Positions 8,351-16,579 of a stretch of DNA of 64,000 bases are shown here, in pieces. Where the stretch lies: assembly GCF_016583985.1 (NCBI RefSeq), contig NZ_NRSD01000019.1:1-64000 (forward strand). Direction: 5' to 3'. Position numbers and translations under genes: made by a program. This DNA is from Thiocapsa imhoffii (GTDB lineage Bacteria; Pseudomonadota; Gammaproteobacteria; Chromatiales; Chromatiaceae). The notes beneath the pieces are model-generated. The model was not told the DNA's origin and did not search any database. It saw nothing but the letters and a program-made list of their open reading frames with translations. Position 1 is the first letter of the stretch. Each line of letters opens with the position of its first letter.

Positions 8351-8860
8351 CTAGAACGGAACAGGCGTGACACCTGACAATTTAGGTTGCTTCTCGACCT
8401 TGCCGCCCGCCGCCATTTCGGCTTCCGTGGCATCACGCACGGTCAGGATCTCGAGCTCGAAGATGACCTGACGGCCACAGAGCGGATGGTTTCCGTCGAT
8501 CGTCAGCGTCTTTTCGTCGATCCTCGTCACCAGGAAGGTCCGGGTGTTACCCTGCTCATTTTCCATGACGATGCGGGTTCCGATCGCTCGGTACTCCTGC
8601 GGAACATTCTCGATGGCGTCTGTCACGACCAGGGATTCATCCCGCGGGCCAAACAGCCGGTCGCCGTCCAATTCGACCGAGATCATCTCGCCGGTTGTTT
8701 TGCCCTCCAGTTCCGCCATGACTTGGGGCGACAGCACATCATTGACGCCATGCACATAGCCTAAGGGAAAATCGACCCCGGTGAGGACTTGCACGGTCTT
8801 TGCATCGATCACCCGGTATTTGAGTTCGACGTACTTATTGCGTTGAATCGTTTCTGTCAT
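8351..8860 (-). CDS. SlyD-like FKBP peptidyl-prolyl isomerase, copy 2
   Basis: 169 residues from MTETIQRNKYVELKYRVID. An upstream in-frame ATG at 8908 would add 16 residues that overlap the preceding gene and match nothing, so 8860 is preferred. The layout follows copy 1: LGYVHGVNDVL, FGPRDESLVVTDA, an inserted flap region, and IDGNHPLCGRQVIFELEI. The tail is GGKVEKQPKLSGVTPVPF rather than a histidine-rich metal-binding tail. Its start lies 4 bases after the stop of the 116-residue gene, indicating coupled expression. The pairing with small unknown genes next to aprA is notable. Confidence 0.85.
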   Translation of the reverse strand: MTETIQRNKYVELKYRVIDAKTVQVLTGVDFPLGYVHGVNDVLSPQVMAELEGKTTGEMISVELDGDRLFGPRDESLVVTDAIENVPQEYRAIGTRIVMENEQGNTRTFLVTRIDEKTLTIDGNHPLCGRQVIFELEILTVRDATEAEMAAGGKVEKQPKLSGVTPVPF

Positions 8861-8864
8861 GGCA

Positions 8865-9215
8865 CTAGAAAATCGATGCGGCAAAAATGCGGACTTCCCC
8901 TTTCTCATAGCCGAGAACCATCCGCCCCAGCCATTCGCCTTCCGTAGTCGTGCTGCGCACGCGGTAGAGGACGGTCACATGCTCGCCGCGCCGAATCAGA
9001 CCGAGGAAATTGCGTTCTTCGACCAGGTTCCGGGATAGGGTGCTGTGTGCGAATTGCTTGCCGAGCTCGACCTCGTTCAACCCGAGCAGTAATTCATAAG
9101 AGAAGTGGCGAATAAACTTGCCGTACTGGCCTTTGTTGGAATACTTGATGAGATCGTCCCATAGCGGATGGGCGATCTCGAGAATCTCTTCGTCTGACTG
9201 ATCGATGATATTCAT
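8865..9215 (-). CDS. Small soluble protein of unknown function (116 aa)
   Basis: Starts MNIIDQSDEEILEIAHPLWD. The N-terminal helices are rich in Asp/Glu and aromatic residues. The C-terminal half alternates polar and hydrophobic positions (GEHVTVLYRVRST, then WLGRMVLGYEKGEVRIFAASIF), suggesting a beta-sheet like that of the NTF2/cystatin-like fold; this is structural guesswork. There is no cysteine, signal peptide or membrane helix. It is the first gene of the four-gene minus-strand run and ends 4 bases before the SlyD-like start. The aprA operon lies directly upstream in the same direction. Confidence 0.7.
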   Translation of the reverse strand: MNIIDQSDEEILEIAHPLWDDLIKYSNKGQYGKFIRHFSYELLLGLNEVELGKQFAHSTLSRNLVEERNFLGLIRRGEHVTVLYRVRSTTTEGEWLGRMVLGYEKGEVRIFAASIF

Positions 9216-9360
9216 ATCGCGTCGCGATTCTCAGCGCTCGAATTCTAACGGCCGGACCCTTGCGAGTCGGCGAGTGTGCCGTGATGGAGCCATCGACGGC
9301 TGCATCCCTGTCGCATCCACCAGTTGTCGCGCCCGTGTCGCTGCGCTCGGAGCAGGCATC

Positions 9361-9384
9361 CGAGGCCCCGAACCCGGGGCCTCG
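9361..9384. terminator. Strong GC hairpin just after aprA
   Basis: CGAGGCCCCG and CGGGGCCTCG pair perfectly (10 bp) around a 4-base loop, beginning 14 bases after the aprA stop codon. No U-run follows on either strand, so it may act as an mRNA 3' stabiliser or a poor intrinsic terminator. It separates aprMBA from the small-gene cassette. Confidence 0.6.
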
Positions 9385-9397
9385 CTGTCAGAGACGT

Positions 9398-11281
9398 TTA
9401 GGCTGCCGCCGCCTCGGGCAGATCTTCAACCAAGTGATAGCAGGGTGCTTTCTCCATGGTGTATTCGCCGGTTTCGGGATCGCGGCGGGACACCGTCAAC
9501 ACATGCCAGTTCTCGTCGTCCACCTTCATCGCGTCGCCGCGATAGTAGTAGCCGGGCCAGCGGGTTTCCTTGCGGAACAGCGTGTGATGCATGACCGCCT
9601 CGGAGGTGAGGTGGCGATGCTTCAGTTCCCAGGCACGCAGCAACTCGTGGATGTTCTCTGCCGCCAGCTTCTCGAGGTCTTCCTCCAGCAGCTTGATCTT
9701 CTTCAGGCCGATTTGCAGCAGCTTCTCGTTGGTCATGTAGCTGACCGTGACGCCACCGCAATACTCGTCCATCAGCTTCTGTAGACGATCCAAGCCCTGA
9801 CGCGGATTGATGTAGTTCGGGTTGACCGAACCCGCAGTGATCTCATTCCGATAGATCTTATAGTGCTCCATCGGCTTGTAGATCTCTTCCTTGCGACGGT
9901 TGATCTGCTCCTCAGAGACGCGGATTCCCTCGGCCTTGCCGTCATCGATGTACTTGCAGGCCGCCTTGGCTGCGAGTCGGCCTTCCGTGAAGGAGCCGGA
10001 GGAGAAGGCGTGCGGGGTTCCACCCACGGCATCACCCGCGCCGAACAGACCTTCCACCGTGGTCATCCGGTTGTAACCCCAGAAATAGTCTGGTGGGGAC
10101 ACATCCTCGGGGCCGGAACACCAGGCACCACACCCGGTGGCATGCGAACCCATGACGTAGGGCTCAGAGGTCGTCAGCTCCGGATTTTCATATTTCGGAT
10201 CGACGTCCGTTGCTGCCCAGAGCACCGCCTGGCCCACGGTCATGCCAAGGAAGTTGTGCCAACCGATCTCTTCGAGATGCGGATCCTGGAACGCTTCCAT
10301 CGTCACCATGTGGATAGGGCCGCGACCGGCGTTCACTTCATTGATGAACGCATGATTGCGCAGGCAAGTTGGAATCGGGCGATGGGACAGATGCGACGCC
10401 GCGACATCCAGGTAGCGTTTGCCGACCATTTCCTCGAGGGCTGGGAACCACTTGGATTCGTATTCTTCGCCCATGCCGTTCTGTGTGTAGGTCTTCAGGT
10501 GCAAGAAGTAGGCGCCGACCGGACCATAGCCGTCCTTGAAGCGGGCGAGTACGATCCGGTTCTCCATCTGCGTCATCTTCGCGCCGGCACCAATCATGAG
10601 GCCATAGGCGGAACCGGACGACCAGGGTGCATACCACACGCGACCAGCGCCCTCACCGACGGAACGCGGTTTGAAGATGTTGGACGCACCGCCCGCGGCG
10701 ACGATGACCGTCTTGGACTTGAAGACATGGTAGTTGCCGGTGCGCACATTGAACCCGACGGCACCCGCGACGCGGTTCTCCTTGGATTCATCCATCAACA
10801 GATGGGTCACGCACACCCGGTTGAAGACCTTGTCAGCGGACTTCTTGGCCGCCTCGGCCACGATTGGCTTGTAGGATTCACCGTGGATCATGATCTGCCA
10901 GCGGCCTTCGCGCTGGTAGGCCCCGGTCTTGGGGTTACGCATCAGCGGCAGACCCCACTCCTCGAACTGGTGCACGGTCGAGTCCACATGGCGCGCCATG
11001 TCGAACAGCAGATCCTCACGGACCATGCCCATTAGGTCGATGCGCGCGTAGCGAACGTGGTCTTCCGGGTTGTTCTCGCCGAAGCGGGTGCCCATGTAGC
11101 AATTGATGGCATAGAGGCCCTGGGCGACGGCGCCGGAACGGTCGATGTTCGCCTTCTCGGCGATAACGATCTTTTTGTCCTTGCCCCAGTAGCGCGCCTC
11201 GAAGGCGGCACCCGTGCCGCCGAGTCCGGCGCCACACACCAACACGTCAATGCCATCCTCAACGATTGTTTTGTAAGCCAT
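9398..11281 (-). CDS. aprA: Dissimilatory adenylylsulfate reductase, alpha (FAD) subunit
   Basis: 627 residues, normal for AprA. The N-terminus has the FAD site LVCGAGLGGTGAAFEARYWG with EKANIDRSGAVAQGLYAINC. Further on are the APS-site segments WGLPLMRNPKTGAYQREGRW and SHLSHRPIPTC, and the FAD-binding end GLFGAGDAVGGTPHAFSSGS. In sulfur oxidisers it works in reverse, joining sulfite and AMP to APS in the cytoplasm with electrons leaving through AprB and a membrane partner. Its ATG overlaps the aprB stop by one base. It is the last gene of aprMBA. Confidence 0.97.
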   Translation of the reverse strand: MAYKTIVEDGIDVLVCGAGLGGTGAAFEARYWGKDKKIVIAEKANIDRSGAVAQGLYAINCYMGTRFGENNPEDHVRYARIDLMGMVREDLLFDMARHVDSTVHQFEEWGLPLMRNPKTGAYQREGRWQIMIHGESYKPIVAEAAKKSADKVFNRVCVTHLLMDESKENRVAGAVGFNVRTGNYHVFKSKTVIVAAGGASNIFKPRSVGEGAGRVWYAPWSSGSAYGLMIGAGAKMTQMENRIVLARFKDGYGPVGAYFLHLKTYTQNGMGEEYESKWFPALEEMVGKRYLDVAASHLSHRPIPTCLRNHAFINEVNAGRGPIHMVTMEAFQDPHLEEIGWHNFLGMTVGQAVLWAATDVDPKYENPELTTSEPYVMGSHATGCGAWCSGPEDVSPPDYFWGYNRMTTVEGLFGAGDAVGGTPHAFSSGSFTEGRLAAKAACKYIDDGKAEGIRVSEEQINRRKEEIYKPMEHYKIYRNEITAGSVNPNYINPRQGLDRLQKLMDEYCGGVTVSYMTNEKLLQIGLKKIKLLEEDLEKLAAENIHELLRAWELKHRHLTSEAVMHHTLFRKETRWPGYYYRGDAMKVDDENWHVLTVSRRDPETGEYTMEKAPCYHLVEDLPEAAAA

Positions 11282-11763
11282 TATTCGTAAACCCCTGTTT
11301 TCATTTTGAGTCCGGCGGCTTCGAGTGTGTGGAGACCACCGTCATCGAAGCGGAGGTATTTCGGCTCGTTGAACAACAGTTGTCCGTCGCGCATCTCATC
11401 ACTGGGTGCTGGCTCATCGGCTAACTGCGGAATGTGCTTGCCCCAGGGCTTCGTGGTGATCGGCGCGAGGAGATTCATATCCTTCTCGCCGTTGCGGAAG
11501 ATGATGCGCCAGGCGATGACACCCTTTTCCTCATCGCGGCGTACGCGCACCGAGTGGCCGAGCGGAGCGAAATCAGCATAGCCGCGCACGTCGATCGCGT
11601 TATGCGGACAGGCCTTCACGCAGGAGTAACACTCCCAACACATGTTGGGCTCGATGTTGTAAGCGCGGCGGACCTTCGGATCGATATGCATGATATCCGA
11701 GGGGCAAATGTCGACACACTGGCCGCAACCGTCACAGCGGGTCATATAGACGAACGTAGGCAT
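11281..11763 (-). CDS. aprB: Dissimilatory adenylylsulfate reductase, beta (2[4Fe-4S]) subunit
   Basis: 160 residues. Two cluster motifs are present: C10-x2-C13-x2-C16-x3-C20 and C42-x2-C45-x2-C48-x3-C52 (CWECYSCVKACPHNAIDV). A long C-terminal tail wraps the alpha subunit in known structures. It relays electrons between AprA's FAD and the membrane side. A GAGGA ribosome site precedes the ATG. It starts 38 bases after aprM and overlaps aprA by one base. Confidence 0.96.
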   Translation of the reverse strand: MPTFVYMTRCDGCGQCVDICPSDIMHIDPKVRRAYNIEPNMCWECYSCVKACPHNAIDVRGYADFAPLGHSVRVRRDEEKGVIAWRIIFRNGEKDMNLLAPITTKPWGKHIPQLADEPAPSDEMRDGQLLFNEPKYLRFDDGGLHTLEAAGLKMKTGVYE

Positions 11764-11801
11764 TCTGGATTCCTCTTCGTAACTGGGGTGTGCGTCGCAG
11801 G

Positions 11802-12665
11802 TCAGTAGTGACTGGGCGCTTCACGCTTGATGCCGAGTCCCATGTTCGGAGGATTGGCCCCCATGTATTCCGGAATGTCCGGATACCGCTCCCTGCACTC
11901 GGCGCTCGCGAGATCAGGGATCTCGGGCAGCTTGTCGCGCGAGCCGTCCGCGACCGCAACCTTTTTCTGGAAGGCCGCCGCGGGTTTGAAGAACATGTGC
12001 GCGAATTTCGACCACAAGATCGTGCTGAACAATGTGGTCGATGCCAACACGAAGAGCACGAAGGCGAGGACGCTGACCACGGAGGTCGGACCTGTGATCG
12101 TCTGGAACAGCGACCAGATCAGCGCGAACGTCGCCATCAGCAGAAGCGAAACGACGAAGATGTCGGACTGATGCACGTCATACCAGGCATTCCCTTCGGA
12201 ACGGACATCGGCGCGCAGTTTGAACCAGAACCAGTAGCCGCCAACGCAGATTGAAACGGCTCCGAGATGCCACAACATGCCAATTAAAGCTGCTCCGAAC
12301 CCGCCGGCACTGGGCAAGCCAAAGATCAGAGTGGCCGTCGTCACCACGAAAACGATAAAGCCGTACATGGTGAAGAGATGCGCGAAACGCCGATCGGGAT
12401 TCTCGAACTCGCTCGAGCGCAGTACTTCGTTCTTGAAGGTACTGATCGCCAGACTCATCTTCTCCGAACTGTCAACCTCGCGCTTGGCGAGTTTCTTGAG
12501 CGATTGGCCCTTTTCGAAGAAATACTTGGCGCTTTTCTTGTGCACGACATCAAGCAAGGTGCCCCCGATGACCAGCAGGACCATCAGCACCACATACGCC
12601 TGCATGACTCCCGGTTCGAGCGGGAGATTCACGGACAAGGCCGCGAAAGGATTATTAAAGATCAT
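11802..12665 (-). CDS. aprM: AprM, putative membrane anchor/quinone module of APS reductase
   Basis: 287 residues with about six hydrophobic segments, the first near residues 21-39 (VMQAYVVLMVLLVIGGTLLD). Histidines in RRFAHLFTMYGFIVF, LWHLGAVSICVG and VHQSDIFVV could bind heme as in NarI/HdrE-like proteins. AprM occurs upstream of aprBA in sulfur oxidisers of the Chromatiaceae type, in place of QmoABC, and is proposed to hand electrons from AprBA to quinones; this role is inferred from gene context in the family. It is the first gene of aprMBA. In Allochromatium vinosum sat lies beside these genes, but none is seen here. Confidence 0.9.
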   Translation of the reverse strand: MIFNNPFAALSVNLPLEPGVMQAYVVLMVLLVIGGTLLDVVHKKSAKYFFEKGQSLKKLAKREVDSSEKMSLAISTFKNEVLRSSEFENPDRRFAHLFTMYGFIVFVVTTATLIFGLPSAGGFGAALIGMLWHLGAVSICVGGYWFWFKLRADVRSEGNAWYDVHQSDIFVVSLLLMATFALIWSLFQTITGPTSVVSVLAFVLFVLASTTLFSTILWSKFAHMFFKPAAAFQKKVAVADGSRDKLPEIPDLASAECRERYPDIPEYMGANPPNMGLGIKREAPSHY

Positions 12666-13051
12666 TGGATGGTGACTCCATTTTCTGACCCGTACGATTT
12701 GAAAAACAGTGACCCGATCGGTTTTCTCATCAGATCAACTGGCCACGCCGAAACGATGAATACCCACGACACTGGGTCTTCGGCTGTCCGTGACGCGCGT
12801 CCCTGGCTCCAACGACATAGTCTACGCGCTGTCGCTAAAGTTGCGTGATTGAAACATTTTCGGGAATCATCACCCCCGCTAATGATCTTCCTCGGTGCAT
12901 CCGTCGCGCACCTCGGGTGATCCATCTCTGACTCTGATCCTCTTCGTTGAGGATCTCCCTGGGATGCCGCGTCGCTTCAGCGATGGCGGCTGGGTTGACG
13001 TCTTATCGCTCTGCTGTCTCGACCCGGTGTCTGCGTTTCCTCGCGACAGGG
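12666..13051. other. 386-bp intergenic region upstream of aprM
   Basis: No gene. It must carry the aprMBA promoter, but no confident -35/-10 pair was found. A perfect hairpin, GATCCTC-TTCGTT-GAGGATC, spans 12936-12955, about 100 bp past the end of the next minus-strand gene, without a U-run. It could mark the 3' end of that transcript. Confidence 0.4.
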
Positions 13052-13936
13052 TCACTGATAGAGCACGCCATCCCGACGTCCCATCACATAGGGCCGCTCC
13101 CCGGCCGCCATGCGCAGCCGCGCTTCGACCCGAATGTTGTCCATCACGGTGCTGTCGGCGATATCCGGGTAAAGCGGATAGAAGCGCGCCACGTCGAGCG
13201 CGTTCGCCTTGGCCGCCAACTCCATTCTCCTGCGGTCCTCCCGACTCACGCCATGCAGCATCAACAATCGTGGTGCTTGGCGATGCAGATAGCGTTGGCA
13301 GAGATCCTGATGCTCCTCGCTCGGCCAATCCTCACGAATCAGGAACGGGGGAAACGTCTCACCTTCAGTCTCCCCTCGGGTAAACCATTGCGCTCTGGGT
13401 TTGGTGCCGGCGCGCTCGGCGACGCACCGCTCGAGTCGGTAGTTCACCGGTCCATAGGATCGGCTGCGCTCGACCTCGCTCGTTGCGATCGGCATCACCG
13501 CCGCAGGGAGTGCCGTCCACTCCGTCAGTCGCGGGAACGAGGCCATCTCCGAGGCGTGGACGCAAGAGAAGATCAGTGCGAGCGGCGAGTCGTCCGTTGG
13601 GTCGAGCAGCCAGTATTCATAACGATCGGCGGCTGCGAACGGCAGTCGTGCCTCAAGCAGGAAGGTCGCTAATTCAAGGATGCGGTGGTCGACGTCTCCG
13701 TCATCCGTGGACGGGTTCTCGCTGATTGTTTTGAGATCGCACTGCCGGATGTGTGCCGCTCTGACAAAACGACCGCGCCGTGGACCGCTGCCATCCTGGC
13801 GATGAGACTGGGCGTAGATAAATTGGAACTCCCACAGATCACCATCTGTCGAGAGTGCACGCGCGTGCTCGGATTCGGCAATTTGGACTTGCGCGGAGTA
13901 TGGCTGCAGGAGGCGTTGAGAGTGGGCTCTAATCAT
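13052..13936 (-). CDS. Protein of unknown function (294 aa)
   Basis: Translation is taken from MIRAHSQRLLQPYSAQVQIA at 13936. The frame extends to 14209, but that part is Arg/Pro-rich, unlike a protein and would run into the kinase gene. The sequence is soluble with no signal peptide. Landmarks are DLWEFQFIYAQ near the N-terminus, RYEYWLLDPTDDSPLALIFS in the middle, and ARFYPLYPDIADSTVMDNIR followed by RPYVMGRRDGVLYQ at the end. I do not recognise the family. It lies between apr and a sensor kinase, separated from both by gaps of more than 250 bp. Confidence 0.7.
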   Translation of the reverse strand: MIRAHSQRLLQPYSAQVQIAESEHARALSTDGDLWEFQFIYAQSHRQDGSGPRRGRFVRAAHIRQCDLKTISENPSTDDGDVDHRILELATFLLEARLPFAAADRYEYWLLDPTDDSPLALIFSCVHASEMASFPRLTEWTALPAAVMPIATSEVERSRSYGPVNYRLERCVAERAGTKPRAQWFTRGETEGETFPPFLIREDWPSEEHQDLCQRYLHRQAPRLLMLHGVSREDRRRMELAAKANALDVARFYPLYPDIADSTVMDNIRVEARLRMAAGERPYVMGRRDGVLYQ

Positions 13937-14205
13937 CGACCCTGACTGTGGTGAATTGAGCACTGCGTGCCTGTGTGCCCGCAACTTGTGCTTGCCCGAG
14001 TGTAGGCTAGCGAGAGTGGCAGGGCAAGGTCTGCGCGGCGCCGATGGCGGGACTCGAACCGCGCAGGCATGGCGACCTGATGGTCTGCTCCAGCAAGCCG
14101 CGAAGCCCTTGGGGGAATGGACAAGCACTGAGTCGGTTTTAAGAACACCCGGGCCTCGCGCGCCCGACGGGCGCGGTGGCAGGCGAGGGTGACGAGCCCG
14201 TGGCG
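13937..14205. other. 269-bp gap between the unknown protein gene and the sensor kinase
   Basis: No gene seen. A 14-base piece at 14047-14060 reads, on the minus strand, like a tRNA T-arm (GGTTCGAGTCCCGC) but lacks the rest of a tRNA. A response regulator, which often accompanies this type of kinase, is absent. Confidence 0.35.
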
Positions 14206-15753
14206 TCAACGTCTCATTAGGGTTGGCAGTGTGATGAGGATCTCGCAGCCACCCGTTTCCGCGGCAGCCGCGGTGATCGTTCCACCATGGGCCTCAACGA
14301 CATTTTTCGCGATGGCGAGGCCAAGTCCCGCGCCGCCGGTGTTGCGACTGCGCGAGTGATCGACCCGGTAGAGACGGTCGAACAGGTGTGGCAGATCGGC
14401 TGCAGGAACGCCGGGTGCGGTATCGGCGAAGCGAATCCGATAGGCGCCATCCGGGCCGCGCGCGAGCGTGACCCTGAGCGCTCCCCCCGGATCGGTGTAA
14501 CTCAGACTGTTGCGGAGCAGATTGCCGAAGAGCTGAGCAAGCCGGTCCGGGTCGGCCCACAGTCGCGGCTGTGCGTGACGGCCGAGACGAGTCGCTTCGC
14601 CACTGGGGCGGTCGAGTCGGTTTTCGAAAATCAGGTCGAGCCGAGCCTGCTCGAATCGCGCCCGATACTGCTCGATCTCATCGGCCAGGATGTCGGCGAG
14701 GTCCGTGTCTCGCATCCGATAGGTTAGCGCCCCGAGATCCGTCATCGCGAGATCCTGTAAGTCGTCCACCAGCCGGGACAAGCGCAGGACATCTCCGTGC
14801 AGACGGTCGATGGCACTGTGCTCGAGCGGTCGGACGCCATCCTGCATCGCCTCGAGATGGGCGCGCAGCAGCGCGATGGGCGTGCGGAGTTCATGGGAGA
14901 TGTCGGCCACCCACTGCCGACGCGCCCGATCGGTTTGCTCCAAGGCCGCGGCGAGCGCGTCGATGTCCGCACCGAGACGGCTGAGTTCATCGTTCCCCGT
15001 CGCGCGCACGCGGGCGCTGTAGTCTCCAGCCGCCAGTGTGCGCGCGATCTGTTGGACGGCCTGCACGGGGCGGATCAAGCGTCGTGAGAGTGGATCGGCG
15101 AGGATGGCCGCGAGCGCCAGCATGGCGAGCACGAACAGCACAAGACGTCCGCCTTGGCGCTCGACGAAATGGAGGTCGGCCAGTTCGGCGACCGGAGGGC
15201 CAGGGATGATGGCGAGGCTCCCGATCGGTTGCCCGCCCCACTCCAGGGCGAGCCGCCTGCTTCGTGAGAGGAGTTCGGGTTGCCCATAGAGAAGGGTTCC
15301 GTCCACATCCAGGAGCATCAACCGCAGCTCAATTGGAATGTTGCGTGGGGTGCCGTCATGATGGGCTGGACGAGGCGGAAGTGACGGGGGCCAGCCGGCT
15401 CCGCCATCACCGCCCATGAGTGATTCGGACTCGAGGAGGCGGCGCACCAAGGGTGGTAGCCGCCGCCCTTCACTCGGCCGCAGCCGCCGACCCGAGCCGG
15501 CCCCTTCAAGCCCGAACAAGGCGCCGATCCACTGCTGCGGTGAGCCTTTCAGCGCGTCCCAACTCCCATCCCGGGCATGGATCTCGGTTAGTCGTTCGGC
15601 GATGACCTCGACGCGCGCCTGCTCGCGCGCATCGGCGAGTTCGATGAGGCCGCGCTGCAGCGACCAGTGTACGAAGGCCAAGGTCCCCAACAGGACCAGC
15701 ACGCAGGCCAGCAGGAGCGTGAGAAAGACCTTAGCGTGAATCGAGAGCGTCAT
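14206..15753 (-). CDS. Sensor histidine kinase, BaeS/CpxA type
   Basis: 515 residues. Membrane segment 1 is about 8-30, a periplasmic domain spans 31-200, and membrane segment 2 is about 203-220. A HAMP domain follows (about 222-275), then the phospho-acceptor box WVADISHELRTPIALLRAHL with H287, and an ATPase domain with N box NLLRNSLSYTDPGG, DTAPGVP and GGAGLGLAI. The periplasmic part is Gly/Pro/Arg-rich around 85-140. It should sense an envelope signal and phosphorylate a response regulator, but neither neighbour encodes one. The adaptor/channel pair directly upstream suggests an envelope-stress or efflux role, by context only. Confidence 0.9.
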   Translation of the reverse strand: MTLSIHAKVFLTLLLACVLVLLGTLAFVHWSLQRGLIELADAREQARVEVIAERLTEIHARDGSWDALKGSPQQWIGALFGLEGAGSGRRLRPSEGRRLPPLVRRLLESESLMGGDGGAGWPPSLPPRPAHHDGTPRNIPIELRLMLLDVDGTLLYGQPELLSRSRRLALEWGGQPIGSLAIIPGPPVAELADLHFVERQGGRLVLFVLAMLALAAILADPLSRRLIRPVQAVQQIARTLAAGDYSARVRATGNDELSRLGADIDALAAALEQTDRARRQWVADISHELRTPIALLRAHLEAMQDGVRPLEHSAIDRLHGDVLRLSRLVDDLQDLAMTDLGALTYRMRDTDLADILADEIEQYRARFEQARLDLIFENRLDRPSGEATRLGRHAQPRLWADPDRLAQLFGNLLRNSLSYTDPGGALRVTLARGPDGAYRIRFADTAPGVPAADLPHLFDRLYRVDHSRSRNTGGAGLGLAIAKNVVEAHGGTITAAAAETGGCEILITLPTLMRR

Positions 15754-15805
15754 GTGCCGGGGGCGAGCTGGTTCCGGCTCTCATGATGGCGTGTATCCCG
15801 CCTGT

Positions 15806-16579
15806 TCAAGGAACGAAGATCCGCACGGTCTCGGAAGGACGCAGTCGCTCACTCGGCCGTCGATTGAAGATGATATCCAGATAGTAGACCGCGCCCTCGA
15901 GCTCGACTCGCACCGCTTGCACACCGAGACTGTAGACGCGCCCCTCGCGCAGGTTGCCATCGATCTGCACGCGTGCGGGCTGTCCAGGGGTGAAGCGGCG
16001 CAGGGTTGAGGCGGTCACCAGGGCGCGCGCGAGCATCTGATCATCCGGCGCGATCACGATCAGGGGGTCTTGCTGGAGCGTTTTGTAGATCACGGCCCCG
16101 TTCCAGACCCGGCGCGTGACAATGATGCCGTCGAACGGGGCACGCAATTCCGTGCGCTCGAGTGCGACGAGGCTGCTGGCCTCCGCTGCCCTCGCGGCTT
16201 CCTCTTCGGCTGCCGCCGCCACCTGCACCAACTCCGCATCCTTCAATTCCTCGATCGCGATGAGACCGCGATCGAACAGTTCTTCGCTGCGTGCGAGATC
16301 GCGCTCGGCCTTTTCCCGTTCCACCCGTGCCCAAGCCACGCGCGCCTTGGCTTCGAGCAGCTTGGCTTGAGCCTCGCGTTGATCCATCCGCAGCAGCAGA
16401 TCGCCCTGACTGACATGCTGTCCCGCGCTGACCAGCACCTCCTCGACGACCCCAGTCTCCACCACGCGCATTTCAACTTCGTGCACCCATTCCAGCCAGC
16501 CTTTCAGCTCTTCATTGGATTGGGCCAGTGCCGTGCCGCACAGGAGGCTGAGAACCAGGATGCGGATGAGTTGGGTCAC
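15806..16579 (-). CDS. Efflux periplasmic adaptor (HlyD/AcrA-like), short form
   Basis: 257 residues with a signal peptide (about 1-19, LVLSLLCGTALAQ). The lipoyl-like hairpin halves are VETGVVEEVLVSAGQHVSQG before and LRAPFDGIIVTRRVWNGAVI after a coiled coil (about 75-140, Ala/Glu/Arg-rich). A beta-barrel follows, and there is little C-terminal membrane-proximal domain, making it shorter than AcrA (about 400). Its start overlaps the upstream TolC-like gene by 4 bases. It should bridge an inner-membrane pump and an outer-membrane channel, yet no pump gene lies next to it. Confidence 0.85.
   Translation of the reverse strand: MTQLIRILVLSLLCGTALAQSNEELKGWLEWVHEVEMRVVETGVVEEVLVSAGQHVSQGDLLLRMDQREAQAKLLEAKARVAWARVEREKAERDLARSEELFDRGLIAIEELKDAELVQVAAAAEEEAARAAEASSLVALERTELRAPFDGIIVTRRVWNGAVIYKTLQQDPLIVIAPDDQMLARALVTASTLRRFTPGQPARVQIDGNLREGRVYSLGVQAVRVELEGAVYYLDIIFNRRPSERLRPSETVRIFVP

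Noticed and set aside
14047..14060. T-arm-like string (minus strand GGTTCGAGTCCCGC) suggesting a tRNA
   Set aside because: No acceptor, D-arm or anticodon stem can be built around it on either side; at best a relic, more likely chance.
13937..14209. N-terminal extension of the 294-residue unknown protein to 14209
   Set aside because: Arg/Pro-rich, not protein-like, and overlaps the kinase stop; internal ATG at 13936 is better.
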